This document shows positions 1 through 9,399 of a stretch of DNA of 64,000 nucleotides, one piece after another. The notes beneath the pieces were generated by a model. The model made no database searches, was not told the origin of the DNA, and was given only the letters and a program-made list of their open reading frames with translations. Every line of letters begins with the position of its first letter. The first letter of the stretch is position 1. Source of the DNA: CAWAHD01 sp963781785 (GTDB lineage Bacteria > Planctomycetota > Planctomycetia > Isosphaerales > Isosphaeraceae); assembly GCA_963781785.1 (NCBI GenBank), contig CAWAHD010000005.1:806001-870000 (forward strand). The letters run 5' to 3'. The translations under genes and the position numbers were made by a program.

Positions 1-1308
1 GGCGCGCTGGCCACGCTCGACAGTGTGGCACAGCGTGCTCAGTATGCCGAGCTGGCACGGCGACCCGGAGTCGTGGCCAGGCAGGACGGTGATGCGGCCC
101 GCGCCTTGGCCGGCGCGGCCCGGACGCTCACAGCCGACTACGAGCTGCCCTACCTGGCGCACGCCACGATGGAGCCGCTCAACTGCGTTGCCGACGTTCG
201 CGCCGACCGGTGCGACGTCTGGACCGGCACACAGTCGCAAACCCTGGATCGCGATGCCGCAGCAAGAGACGCCGGGTTGACGCCCAAGCAAGTCCGCCTG
301 CACACGACCTTGCTGGGAGGCGGTTTTGGACGGCGCGCCGTCCTCGACAGCCACTTTGTTCGCGAGGCCGTGCAGATTTCGAAGGCCGTCAAGAAGCCGG
401 TCAAGGTCATGTGGACGCGGGAGGACGACATTCGCGGCGGCTTTTACCGGCCCCGAGCTTTCCATTCCGTGACCGCGCGCCTGGACGCCGATGGAAACCC
501 GGTCGCGTGGCACCAGCGCATCGTCTGCCAGTCGTTCATCGCCGGTACGCCGTTCGAGTCGGCCATCATCAAGAAAGGGGTCGACGACACGGCCGTCGAG
601 GGGGCCAGGGATATTCCCTACGCCATTCCGAACCTTCTGGTGGATTGGCAACAAGCTCCTGGCGGCGTTCCCACGTTATGGTGGCGGTCCGTCGGGCATT
701 CCCACAGTGCCTTTGTCGTCGAGAGCTTTCTGGACGAGCTGGCGCACTCCGCCGGCAAGGACCCTCTTTCTTACCGGCGCGGCCTCCTTACCAGGCAGCC
801 GCGGCACCGCAGAGTCCTGGAGCTGGCCGCAGAGACAGCCGGCTGGGGAAAGCCAGTGCCCGAGGGACGTGGGCGCGGCCTCGCCGTTCACGAATCGTTC
901 GAGAGCATCGTCGCCCAGGTGGCCGAGGTGTCGGTTTCGAAGGACGGCCGCGTCAAGGTGCACCGGGTTGTGTGCGCGATCGACTGTGGCCCGGTGGTGA
1001 ATCCGGACGCGATTCGAGCACAGATGGAGGGCGGAATCGTCTTCGGACTCACCGCCGCGCTGTACGCTGAAATCACTTTCGAGAAGGGACGCGTCAAAGA
1101 GCGGAATTTTCATGACTACCCGATGCTGCGGATTCATGAAATGCCCGAGGTCGAGGTGCACATCGTGCCCAGCGTGGAAAAGATGGGCGGCGTCGGCGAG
1201 CCCGGCGTCCCGCCGGTCGCCCCGGCGGTGACCAATGCGATCTTCGCGCTGACGGGCAAACGGATCCGCCGGCTGCCCATCCGTACCGCAGATCTGGCGA
1301 CGACCTGA
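1..1308 (+). CDS. isoquinoline 1-oxidoreductase-like molybdopterin subunit (5' partial)
   Basis: This is the C-terminal 435 residues of a large molybdenum-hydroxylase subunit of the xanthine dehydrogenase superfamily, closest in pattern to the IorB isoquinoline 1-oxidoreductase beta subunit. Such enzymes hydroxylate N-heterocycles or aldehydes and pass electrons to an Fe-S subunit or to cytochrome c. The frame is open to the left edge, so the GTG at 25 is not the real start. Visible marks are GGGFGRRA (about residue 105), the usual Moco-binding loop, and GGVGEPGVPPVAPA near the end (about residue 396), the conserved cofactor and active-site segment. The frame is intact throughout. A diheme cytochrome c follows 32 bp downstream, as is common for this family, and probably accepts the electrons. 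The substrate cannot be read from sequence. Confidence 0.88.
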   Translation, partial: GALATLDSVAQRAQYAELARRPGVVARQDGDAARALAGAARTLTADYELPYLAHATMEPLNCVADVRADRCDVWTGTQSQTLDRDAAARDAGLTPKQVRLHTTLLGGGFGRRAVLDSHFVREAVQISKAVKKPVKVMWTREDDIRGGFYRPRAFHSVTARLDADGNPVAWHQRIVCQSFIAGTPFESAIIKKGVDDTAVEGARDIPYAIPNLLVDWQQAPGGVPTLWWRSVGHSHSAFVVESFLDELAHSAGKDPLSYRRGLLTRQPRHRRVLELAAETAGWGKPVPEGRGRGLAVHESFESIVAQVAEVSVSKDGRVKVHRVVCAIDCGPVVNPDAIRAQMEGGIVFGLTAALYAEITFEKGRVKERNFHDYPMLRIHEMPEVEVHIVPSVEKMGGVGEPGVPPVAPAVTNAIFALTGKRIRRLPIRTADLATT

Positions 1309-1340
1309 CCGCACCGCGGTCAGTCGATCGGAGGTTACAC

Positions 1341-2132
1341 TTGATAAGAGTTGCATGTAATAATGCTGTATCGGACCGGCGAGCCGTCGCGGGAACCATT
1401 CTGGCGGGCGCCATTTTCGTCGTCGTTGCCCAGCAGTTGCCATCTCGGTGCACCGGAGATAGGGATCGCGCAGAAGCAGGTCAGGCTTTCCAGCCTGACG
1501 ATCCCGTAGGTCAGGCTTTCCAGCCTGACGTCAGGCTGGAAAGCCTGACCTACGGCATCATTTCCTCCGCGGTCAGCTCGAGCTCGCCATTCATTAGAGG
1601 GGACTCTCCCTCTCGCGGAGCCGCCGCGGTCATCGAGCGAGGGGACGAGGCCGCCTCGCGGGCGGCGTTTCGCGAAGCATACAAGGTATTCATGCACCCG
1701 CGATGCATGAATTGTCATCCGTCAGGAGACGTGCCCCTCCAGGGAGATGACAGCCATCCGCATGCGCAGCACGTCAAGCGCGGTCGGGACGGTAAAGGGA
1801 AATACGCGCTCAAGTGCGCGAATTGTCACCAGGACACCAACCTGCCCGGCGAGAACATGCCTCAGGGCAATCCGAACTGGCATCTCCCGCCGCCCGAGAT
1901 GCCGCTCGTGTTCCAGGGCAAGACCCCCGGCGAGCTTGCGCACCAATTGAAAGACCGTTCCCAAAACGGCGGCAAGACGCTGGAACAGATCATTCACCAT
2001 GTCGAGGAAGACAAACTGGTGATCGGAGGCTGGGACCCTGGTGAGGGCCGCACCAAGCCGCCTCTCTCTCACGCGGAGTTCGTGGCCAAGATCCGCGAAT
2101 GGATCGAAAACGGCGCCGCCGTGCCCGAATGA
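1341..2132 (+). CDS. secreted diheme cytochrome c, partner of the oxidoreductase
   Basis: This 263-residue protein has a hydrophobic N-terminal segment (about residues 15-33) that looks like a signal or anchor, then a linker, then two c-type heme sites, CMNCH (about residue 122) and CANCH (about residue 159). Possible axial Met residues lie in the MPQG and PEMPL segments. The start is taken as TTG at 1341, 32 bp after the oxidoreductase stop. It probably carries electrons from the molybdenum enzyme in the periplasm. The oddity is the linker: about 25 residues (AGQAFQPD twice, then VRLESLTYG) are the translation of three hairpin repeats that have entered the gene in frame, between the export signal and the heme domain. 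The heme domain is convincing; the start codon is less so. Confidence 0.75.
   Translation: MIRVACNNAVSDRRAVAGTILAGAIFVVVAQQLPSRCTGDRDRAEAGQAFQPDDPVGQAFQPDVRLESLTYGIISSAVSSSSPFIRGDSPSRGAAAVIERGDEAASRAAFREAYKVFMHPRCMNCHPSGDVPLQGDDSHPHAQHVKRGRDGKGKYALKCANCHQDTNLPGENMPQGNPNWHLPPPEMPLVFQGKTPGELAHQLKDRSQNGGKTLEQIIHHVEEDKLVIGGWDPGEGRTKPPLSHAEFVAKIREWIENGAAVPE
1480..1553. repeat. three copies of a hairpin repeat (REP-like family 1) inside a CDS
   Basis: The core gtcaggctttccagcctgac occurs at 1480-1499 and 1510-1529, and again in reverse orientation at 1530-1549. Each core is a perfect hairpin with an 8-bp stem and a ttcc loop. Copies two and three carry an outer gtag/ctac flank and abut head to head, making a 48-bp near-perfect palindrome (1506-1553). 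The same element recurs at 45676-45730, and a decayed half copy lies near 50831. Confidence 0.9.
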
Positions 2133-2256
2133 GGGATCGCTCGGTCGTCTGCCATCCCGGGGTTCGGGTCGTCCGAGGACATCGAGATGGGCCGCTCCGT
2201 GGGGTTCGCCGAGCACCTGACCAGACCCGTGGATTTCCGAAAAGGAGCGATGAACG

Positions 2257-2862
2257 GTGCGTGCCGCCCTACGGAGAATCAGCGTACGCGATCTCTTGAT
2301 CCTGATTGCAGCGACGGCACTGGGGTTGGCCTTGCTCCGACTCCGAATCTCCTTCGCAAACGTGGTGAAATTTTTCCATGATCTCATTTCCAAACCGCCG
2401 CCAAACCGATCGGTCGCCGGTCATATCCTGTTTGCCACAGGCGTGCTCGAGCTGATCGTCCCCTGCGTCTTTTCCTGGACGATCGGCGTATTCGTCATCC
2501 GTCTGCTTCCCCCGCGCCCGCGTCTACGGCGCCTCGTCTTTCAACCAGGGTTCATCGCTTGCGCCCTGTTTCTCGCAGCCGCATGTCTCGCCTACGCGAT
2601 CGCGCTTGCGACCCTGGGAGTCCGGGGAGCGCTCATCTCACGAACCTCGCCGCAGTGGGTTGGTTATCATGGTATTGCGACCTTGTTGTGCGTCCAACAG
2701 GGAGGCTGGGCCGTGGCTGTCGCCTGGCTGATGCTGGCTCTGCTCGGACGCTGGATTCCTGAGCCGAGCTGGGTCGACCGGCTCGGTCGAGCCCTGGGAA
2801 TCTTCTGGATCGCAGCCGCTCTCATCCTCACGGATTTCCACAACTCCGTCGTCATGCCTTGA
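2257..2862 (+). CDS. four- or five-pass membrane protein, unknown function
   Basis: This 201-residue protein begins with the basic stretch RRISVRDL followed by a hydrophobic helix (LLILIAATALGLALL), a leader common to many small planctomycete membrane proteins. Three or four more hydrophobic segments follow (about residues 54-80, 95-120, 140-163, 178-194). The GTG start at 2257 is chosen because aaggag sits at 2242-2247, about nine bases upstream. Its 3' end overlaps the convergent MFS transporter gene by 11 bp. No catalytic motif is visible and the function is not known. Confidence 0.65.
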   Translation: MRAALRRISVRDLLILIAATALGLALLRLRISFANVVKFFHDLISKPPPNRSVAGHILFATGVLELIVPCVFSWTIGVFVIRLLPPRPRLRRLVFQPGFIACALFLAAACLAYAIALATLGVRGALISRTSPQWVGYHGIATLLCVQQGGWAVAVAWLMLALLGRWIPEPSWVDRLGRALGIFWIAAALILTDFHNSVVMP

Positions 2863-4141
2863 GGTCCGGGACCTCAAGATCGGGCAGGCGCCAGGCAATG
2901 AGTGTGGCCGGCAGAAACAGGCACCCCGCGCACAGAAGGGCGATCCGATAGTCGCCGACCGTCGAGAACAAACCAAAGACCACGGTTCCGGCCGCGGCCG
3001 CGATGCGGCCGATGTTGTAACAGAAGCCGGCCCCGGTCGTTCTCAGGAGGACCGGAAACAGCGGGGGCAGATACATCGTGAAGAGCGCGAACACGCCGCT
3101 GCACGCGCCCATGATGGGAAGGAGCACCAGGAGGGCGGTGTGGCTCCGCGGCACGATGTAGGTCGCGACCATGGCGAAGAAATAAGCCAGACAAAGGAGT
3201 GCGATCGCGCGGCGGTAACCCAGGAACTGAGCCAGGCCGCCTGCAAGAAAGTTGCCGAAAATGGCGGCCGCCATCACCAGGAAGTTGGCAACGCTGACCA
3301 GCTCGTTCTTCTGCGCCGCGGACATATTGATCACGTCGGGAAGGTTGCGCAGGTGATGCTGATACCAGAACAGAAAGGCCCAGTGGGCCGTCAGGCTGAC
3401 GGAGCAAACCAGAATCGTGAGGATCGCGGTCCGGCGGATCGCGCCCTGGAACAGCTCGGCAACACCCGGCGAGGCCTCTTTCGCCTGCCGCTTGGCCGTG
3501 CTCCATTCCTCGGTCTCGGGGACATTGCGACGGATCCAGAACACCACGAGGGCCGGCAGCACGCCGATCAAGAACACCACGCGGGGGCTCTGGCGGGCCA
3601 GGAGATAAGTCGCACATGAGGCCAGCAGGATTCCGATATTGACCCCGCTCTGGAGCACGGCGGCGATCCAGGGCCGCCAGCGGCGGGGCCACGTCTCCGA
3701 CAGGAGTGAGGATCCGACGGCCCACTCGCCGCCGATGCCGAGGGCTGCCAGGAATCGTACGATCAGCAGTTGCCACCACGTTTGCGCAAAAAAGGCCAGG
3801 CCGGTGAACAGGGCGTAGGTCAAAATTGTCAGGCTGAGTGCACGGCTGCGGCCGATCAAGTCACCCACCCGACCGAAGAAAGCGCCCCCGAGCGCCCAGC
3901 CCACGAGGAACGCAGCCTGGATCCAGGAACTGTACCAGCCGACGAGCTCGTTCCGGGTGTCGGCAACCCCGACCAGCTCGGCGACGAACGGAGCGGCGAC
4001 CAGCACGTAAAGGTGCATGTCCAGTCCGTCGAACAGCCAGCCCAGCCAGGCGGCGATCCCCGACTTCCACTGGTGCGGCGAGAGGTCGCGCAGGCTCCGG
4101 ATCTCATCGCGGCAAGCCCCATCCGATCCGTCTACTGGCAT
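2852..4141 (-). CDS. MFS transporter (sugar/organic acid symporter type)
   Basis: This intact 429-residue protein of the major facilitator superfamily has twelve hydrophobic segments. It carries the family signature GRVGDLIGRSRAL in the loop after helix 2, and RFLAALGIGGEWAVGSSLL in helix 4, which resembles metabolite:H+ symporters of the sialate/shikimate type. The start at 4141 gives MPVDGSDG and then a cytoplasmic N-terminus before helix 1 (WLGWLFDGLDMHLYVL). The same frame runs upstream to 4558, but that extension overlaps the NHL gene and has no transporter character. It probably imports a small organic solute; the substrate is not readable. It lies 71 bp downstream of the NHL gene and may be co-transcribed with it. 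Confidence 0.88.
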   Translation of the reverse strand: MPVDGSDGACRDEIRSLRDLSPHQWKSGIAAWLGWLFDGLDMHLYVLVAAPFVAELVGVADTRNELVGWYSSWIQAAFLVGWALGGAFFGRVGDLIGRSRALSLTILTYALFTGLAFFAQTWWQLLIVRFLAALGIGGEWAVGSSLLSETWPRRWRPWIAAVLQSGVNIGILLASCATYLLARQSPRVVFLIGVLPALVVFWIRRNVPETEEWSTAKRQAKEASPGVAELFQGAIRRTAILTILVCSVSLTAHWAFLFWYQHHLRNLPDVINMSAAQKNELVSVANFLVMAAAIFGNFLAGGLAQFLGYRRAIALLCLAYFFAMVATYIVPRSHTALLVLLPIMGACSGVFALFTMYLPPLFPVLLRTTGAGFCYNIGRIAAAAGTVVFGLFSTVGDYRIALLCAGCLFLPATLIAWRLPDLEVPDLKA

Positions 4142-4212
4142 GGAACCACCTGCACGATGCTCTTTGCCTCGTGCTTCCCTTTGTTCGCGGTGATCTCGAA
4201 GGCTGGGGCGAT

Positions 4213-5178
4213 TCAGCTCGGCCTGAGGAACTTCTGAAGCGAATGGCAGTCGGCAGGAACCGCTCCCTGATTGCCGCCGGCCGACCAGGTGACCTCGCCG
4301 ACATACAGGTTGCCCTGGGAATCGAGGCAGAGGTCGTGAGGCGCAAAGAAGTCGCCTGGCGCACAGGGGTTTAACCCGCCGCCCCAGCGGGCCAAGAGCC
4401 CGCCGTTTGGGTCGAAGACGCTCACCCGGCCTCCGGTCGGGTCCTCGGTTGGCGGCACTGTGCCCGGCCACATCCCCGCCCGAAAACCCAGCTCGGCCAC
4501 GTACACGTTGCCGTGCCCGTCGACCAGAACCTGGCAGGGCCGCGCGACGTCGGTCCATTCGTTCTGGAAATGACCCTCGGGGCTGAAGAACTGAAGGCGG
4601 CTGTTCTCGCGATCAGCCACGACGACCGTGCCGTCCGGCCCCACGGCGATTCCGTGCGGCAGACGAAACTCACCGGGCCCTGTGCCGGGCTGGCCCCACG
4701 AGAAAAGGTAAGTGCCGTCGGGCGAAAATCGATGGACTCGAGCATTGCCGTAGCCGTCGGAGATATAAAGCGAACCGTCTGGTGCGATCGCCAGGTTGGT
4801 CGGATAGTGGAACGGCCCGGCGGCTCCGCGGATCGTCCGGAAGTCCATGCTGGTGGCCCCCGTATCGGACGGATGTCCGCTCGTGCCCAGCGTGGAGAGC
4901 GGCTTTCCCTTGGCCGTGAACTTCTTCACGGTGTGGTCGAGGTCGTCGGTGCAGTACACGACGTCGTCGGGACCGATCGTGATCCCGTGCGGCCGGACGA
5001 ACAATCCCTCACCCCAGGAGCCGAGGAATCCCCCGTCGCGGTCGAAGATGACGATCGGATGGTCGCCGCGATTGAAGACGAAGACGCGGTCGCGCGAATC
5101 CGTCGCGACACCGGCGACCTCGACGAAGCGCCACCCGTCGGGCAACTCGGCCCAGCCTTCACACGGCTTCCAGCGCAT
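4213..5178 (-). CDS. NHL-repeat beta-propeller protein
   Basis: This 321-residue protein is built of NHL repeats: GVATDSRDRVFVFNR, GITIGPDDVVYCTDD, NLAIAPDGSLYISDGYGN, GIAVGPDGTVVVADREN, QVLVDGHGNVYVAE and DLCLDSQGNLYVGE, giving a six-bladed propeller. The arrangement is like that of peptidyl-alpha-hydroxyglycine alpha-amidating lyase-type proteins, but no signal peptide is seen, so it is probably cytoplasmic. The start at 5178 has a good ribosome site (ggagg, seen as cctcc at 5185-5189). Its function could be lyase activity or ligand binding. It lies upstream of the MFS gene on the same strand. Confidence 0.82.
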   Translation of the reverse strand: MRWKPCEGWAELPDGWRFVEVAGVATDSRDRVFVFNRGDHPIVIFDRDGGFLGSWGEGLFVRPHGITIGPDDVVYCTDDLDHTVKKFTAKGKPLSTLGTSGHPSDTGATSMDFRTIRGAAGPFHYPTNLAIAPDGSLYISDGYGNARVHRFSPDGTYLFSWGQPGTGPGEFRLPHGIAVGPDGTVVVADRENSRLQFFSPEGHFQNEWTDVARPCQVLVDGHGNVYVAELGFRAGMWPGTVPPTEDPTGGRVSVFDPNGGLLARWGGGLNPCAPGDFFAPHDLCLDSQGNLYVGEVTWSAGGNQGAVPADCHSLQKFLRPS

Positions 5179-5206
5179 GATCGCCTCCGGCAGGTTGTCT
5201 CGGATC

Positions 5207-5524
5207 TCACTCTGTTCGCGAATGGCGGTCGGCGTCGTCAGATCGTTGTTCCCCAGCTCGAGTGTCGGCGGACCGCGGGGCGTTGCTCTTGCTATTTGAA
5301 CCGGATTCAGGCCGGGACCGCTTGAACCTCTTGAGGTAGAGACTCTCGATGAACTGGGGGAGCGGAAGTTTCCAGGGCTCTTGCTTGTGATTATCGAGCT
5401 TCCCGAGTTTCTTGGGATTCATCCCGAGCTCTCGCGCCATCTGTACCTGCACGTCATTCAGGCGATGACGCTTCTTGGCTTCGATCCAGGGAATCATTTT
5501 TTGAGGAATCTTTTTCTTGGCCAC
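5207..5524 (-). CDS. small conserved basic protein, unknown function
   Basis: This 105-residue protein has a conserved N-terminal core of about 70 residues (KIPQKMIPWIEAKKRHRL, then VQMARELGMNPKKLGKL, then EPWKLPLPQFIESLYLKR). I recognise this as a family widespread in bacteria and usually called hypothetical. The middle resembles a helix-turn-helix helix pair, so nucleic-acid binding is possible but not shown. The last 35 residues are polar and disordered. The start is GTG at 5524. It lies 28 bp upstream of the NHL gene on the same strand. Confidence 0.7.
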   Translation of the reverse strand: MAKKKIPQKMIPWIEAKKRHRLNDVQVQMARELGMNPKKLGKLDNHKQEPWKLPLPQFIESLYLKRFKRSRPESGSNSKSNAPRSADTRAGEQRSDDADRHSRTE

Positions 5525-5791
5525 GTGAAGCCTCGTTGGAGATCATCCAAGTCTACCTGACGGCGACCGCGACGGACGGGATCCTGGATTAGCCAGTCCG
5601 CCTGTCATGCCCGATCAGACGCCGACACATCCACTCGATCTCCGATCGTCGTCGGCAGCAAATCTTAATGGGCGGCGGCTTTCTCCCTCAAGGGCGTCGT
5701 CAAATTCGGTTCGGAATCGTCTCGAGCCTCCGTCCTGGCGATCCCGTTTCCGAGAGATCAAACTTATGTTAAACTTCCAGTCGTTAGGGCG

Positions 5792-8700
5792 GTGCTTCGG
5801 GAGCGGCCTAATCGAAGGAGTCTTCCCCTGGGAACTCGATCCCCGCTCGGCGTCTTTGCTGCGTTTCTTGTCTACCTGCTGGGCGGGCTGGCCGGTCCTC
5901 TGGCGGGACAGACGCAGCCACCGTCGTCAGACGTCGAGTTCTTCGAGAAAGCCGTGCGGCCGCTTCTGGTGGAGAGGTGCTGGTCGTGCCACGGCAACCT
6001 GGAGCGGCCCAAGGGCGGCCTCCGATTGACGTCGCGCACCGGGCTTTTGAAGGGTGGAGACGGCGGCCCCGCCGCGGTCGCCGGCGACCCATCGGGCAGC
6101 CCGCTCGTCCAGGCCATCCGCTACGAGCACGATCGGAAGATGCCGCCCAAAGGGAAGCTCAAGGACCGAGAGATCGAGGTCCTCACCCGCTGGGTTACAA
6201 TGGGGATCCCATGGCCCGATCGGCAGGCCGCCTCTGGGTCCCCAAAAGTGAGCAAAACCGCAGCTCCCTTCACCGAGGCACAAAAGCGGTTCTGGGCTTT
6301 CCAGCCGGTCAGGGCCGTGGCGATTCCGGACGTGCGAGAACCGTGCCGTGCCGTGTCGGCCATCGACCGCTTCCTGCTGGAGGGTCTCGACAAGGCAGGG
6401 CTGGCACCCACACCGCCCGCCGGCAGGCGGACGTTGATCCGGCGGGCCACGTTCGACCTGATCGGTTTGCCGCCTTCGCCAGAGGAGGTCGACGCCTTCC
6501 TCGCTGACGCCACGCCGCAGGCGTTCGCACGCGTTGTGGACCGCCTGCTGGCCTCGCCTCAGTACGGCGAGCGGTGGGGCCGGCACTGGCTCGACGTGGT
6601 TCGCTATGCCGACGCACGCGACCTGATCCAGTTGCCCGCCGAGAGCGATTTCCGCGAAGCCTGGCGCTATCGCGACTGGGTCGTCAAGGCGTTCAACCGC
6701 GACCTGCCGTACCCGGAATTCGTGCGCAGCCAGGTCGCCGGCGACCTGCTGCCGCCCTCACAGCCCGGCGGAATCAACAAGGACGGCCTGGTCGCCACGG
6801 GCCTGCTCGGCTATCGCCGACTTCGTGCCCGGCGACGTCGACAAGGACCAGATGATCGCCGACTACGTCAACGATCAGATCGACGTCGTCACCAAAGCCT
6901 TTCTCGGCCTGACGGTTGCGTGTGCCCGATGCCACGACCACAAGTTCGACCCGATCTCCGACCGAGGACTATTATGCGCTGGCGGGCATCTTCTTCAGCA
7001 CCCGGCTGATCCCGGGGCCCGTGCCGGGCAACACCCCGCTGGTGCGCGTTCCCCTCTTGTCTCCGGCCGAGCTCGCCAAGCTCCAGGCGCGAGGACGCCG
7101 AAGACCAGCGGCGCCGGGCCGAGCTCGAGCATCGGCTTCCCGATGCGTCCGACAGGGCCTACATCGCTTTCCTCCGTCACTTAGTCGCCGGCCAGACGGC
7201 ACGATATCTCGTGGCGGCCAGCGAGCTCCGGCGAGAGCACCAGCGCACCGTCGAAGGTGTCTCTGGCCGAGGCCGCACGGCAGCGAGGGCTCCATCAAGG
7301 TTTGCTGGCCGGATTCGTCGACTATCTCGCCAGGGTCGCGGCCCAGCCCTCCGTGAACCGGCACTCGACGGTTTGCGGCCGCGGCCGCTGGAACACTCGC
7401 TGGGCCCGGGCTCGCGAAGGTCGGCGATGGCGCTAGAAGCGGAGCTCGCCGCGCTGGCCGCACGGAAAGCTGGCGGGGCGGCTTGTTCGCCGGGCGAAGA
7501 AGCCCTGGGACGCTCCGCCTTGATCAGGTTGCGGGCTGATGACCGCCAGCTCGTTTGTGACAGCCGGGGGACACGTCACGCTCTGGCCCAACCGCTCGGG
7601 GCTGCCGGCGGACGCCAGGCCGGTCGACGGGGCCGCGGGCCCGATACGGACAAGCGCCGTCATCAATGGGCAAGCAAGGACCGTGCTCAGGTTCGACGGA
7701 AACGCGCTGCTCGAGCTCCCGCGCCGGGTGCCGTCGACCGGCAGCCTGTTCGTTGTCTTCAAACTGGCGGACAAGTCCGGCCCTGGTCAGCGTCTGCTCG
7801 GCTGGGAGGATTCCGACGCCGGCAAGCACGGCCTGGGACTGATGCTCGAACCCGGCGGCCGGTTGCACGCGATCCTGCGGAACAACGGCCAGTCGGGCGA
7901 CCTGGTCGATTCACACCCGACGCCCGGCTTCGAGCTGGTCTCGCGTCACCTGGGGTTCGCAAGGCACGACGCTCGCACCGCAACGGGGCGGCGGCCGGTT
8001 CCGAGAAAGGGGTTGATGCCATCTCCTCTGACCCGGCAGTCGCCGCCCTGCGGCTGGGAGGGCCGGGCTCCGGCGGCAGCCCCCGATTCCGAGGGCGACC
8101 TCGCGGAGATCCGCGTTTACGACCGGCAACTGGACGAACCCGAGCGCCGGCTTGTGGAAGCCGAATTGCGTGCCGTCTGGTTCGACCACGCCGAGCCGAA
8201 GACCGCCCCGACCGACGCCCTGACCGAGCTGCATGACGAATTCCTATCGCCCCGCGGACCGTTCTGGCTACCGGCGGAACAGCGGAGCGCCATGCTATCC
8301 GCCGAAGTGCGGGTCCAGGCTGAACGCGCTCAGCAGGGAACTGGAAGTCCTCAGGAAGAAGCGTCCGCAGGAGATTCCCCGGGCGGTGGTCGTTCAAGAT
8401 GGCGGTCCCAAGGGCACGCGCCACGAAGGATTCAGAACTGCCCGGTCTTTCTGCGGGGCAATCCCAAGCGACTCGGAAAGACCGTGCCGCGCGGAGTTCC
8501 CCGGATTTTTGTCGGTGAATGCGGGCCGCAAGTGCGGATCAAGAGCGGCAGCGGCCGGCGTGAACTGGCCGAGTGGCTGGTGAGTCCCCGCAACCCGCTG
8601 ACGGCCCGCGTCATGGTCAACCGGATCTGGCAGCACCACTTTGGCGAGGGCCTGGTCCGCACTCCCAACGACTTCGGCGAGCGCGGCGAGCGGCCGGCAA

Positions 8701-9355
8701 GCCCCGGGCTGCTCGACTGGCTGGCCGCGCGGTTTGTGGAGTCGGGCTGGTCAGTCAAGGCGATGCACCGGCTCATCATGCTCTCGTCGGCCTATCAAGC
8801 AGAGCAGCCGCGCCGCCGGCCGTGGCGCTCGCCAAGGACCCAGACAACCGTCTGCTGGGACGAATGAACCGCCGGCGTCTCGACGCAGAAGCGATCCGCG
8901 ACAGCCTGCTGGCCGTATCGGGAGGCTTGGACGCCACTCCCGGTGGCCCGGCCTTCTCGGACCTGGCCGTCCCGCGCCGGACGATGTACCTTCAGTCGGT
9001 GCGCACCGGCCCCGGCGCCAACCGACTTCGGCCGCCTGTTCGACCGCGCCGATCCCGGCTCGATCGTCGCGCGCCGTGGCGAGTCGATCGTCGCCCCGCA
9101 GGCTTTGTTCTTCCTGAACGATCCGTTCGTGAACGACGCGGCCAGGGCACTGGCCGCGCGGGTCGCAGCGCGAAGTGCCAGGGGCTGCCGAGGCCAGGAT
9201 CGAGCGGCTCTACGCCCTCGCGCTTTCCCGGCCGCCGACGCGCAGCCGAGCTCGACCTCGGCACGCGATTCCTGGCTGCACCTGGCGGCGCCCAACCGTG
9301 GGAACCGTACTGTCATCTGATTCTCTGCCAGAGTGAGTTTATCTACATCGATTGA
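5792..9355 (+). pseudogene. PSCyt1-DUF1549-LamG-DUF1553 protein, broken by many indels
   Basis: The restored product is a secreted planctomycete protein of about 1,180 residues. It has a hydrophobic leader, a PSCyt1 cytochrome domain with CWSCHG, DUF1549/PSCyt2 (TFDLIGLPPSPEEVDAFLAD, YGERWGRHWLDVVRYAD, CARCHDHKFDPIS), a LamG-like insert at about 7560-8200, and DUF1553/PSD1 (NPLTARVMVNRIWQHHFG, RRRLDAEAIRDSLLAVSGGL, ALFFLNDPF), ending LCQSEFIYID. Such proteins sit in large gene pairs with DUF1501 proteins and are thought to act in extracellular polymer breakdown. The frame is intact to about 6815 and then changes about 14 times, mostly by one extra base: near 6817, 6963, 7087, 7255, 7942, 7971, 8095, 8311, 9015 and 9244, with apparent one-base losses near 8436 and 8812. 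The stretch 7430-7540 could not be resolved. Start: GTG 5792 is used, but aaggag at 5815-5820 suggests initiation near 5828. Confidence 0.8.
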
Positions 9356-9399
9356 GTATATTCGGCCGGTCTGGTCGGGCCGGCTACGGGGGAAGCCCG

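Noticed and set aside
4142..4558. Upstream extension of the MFS transporter frame (about 139 more residues)
   Set aside because: It overlaps the well-supported NHL gene on the same strand, is Arg/Gly-rich nonsense, and the transporter is complete from 4141.
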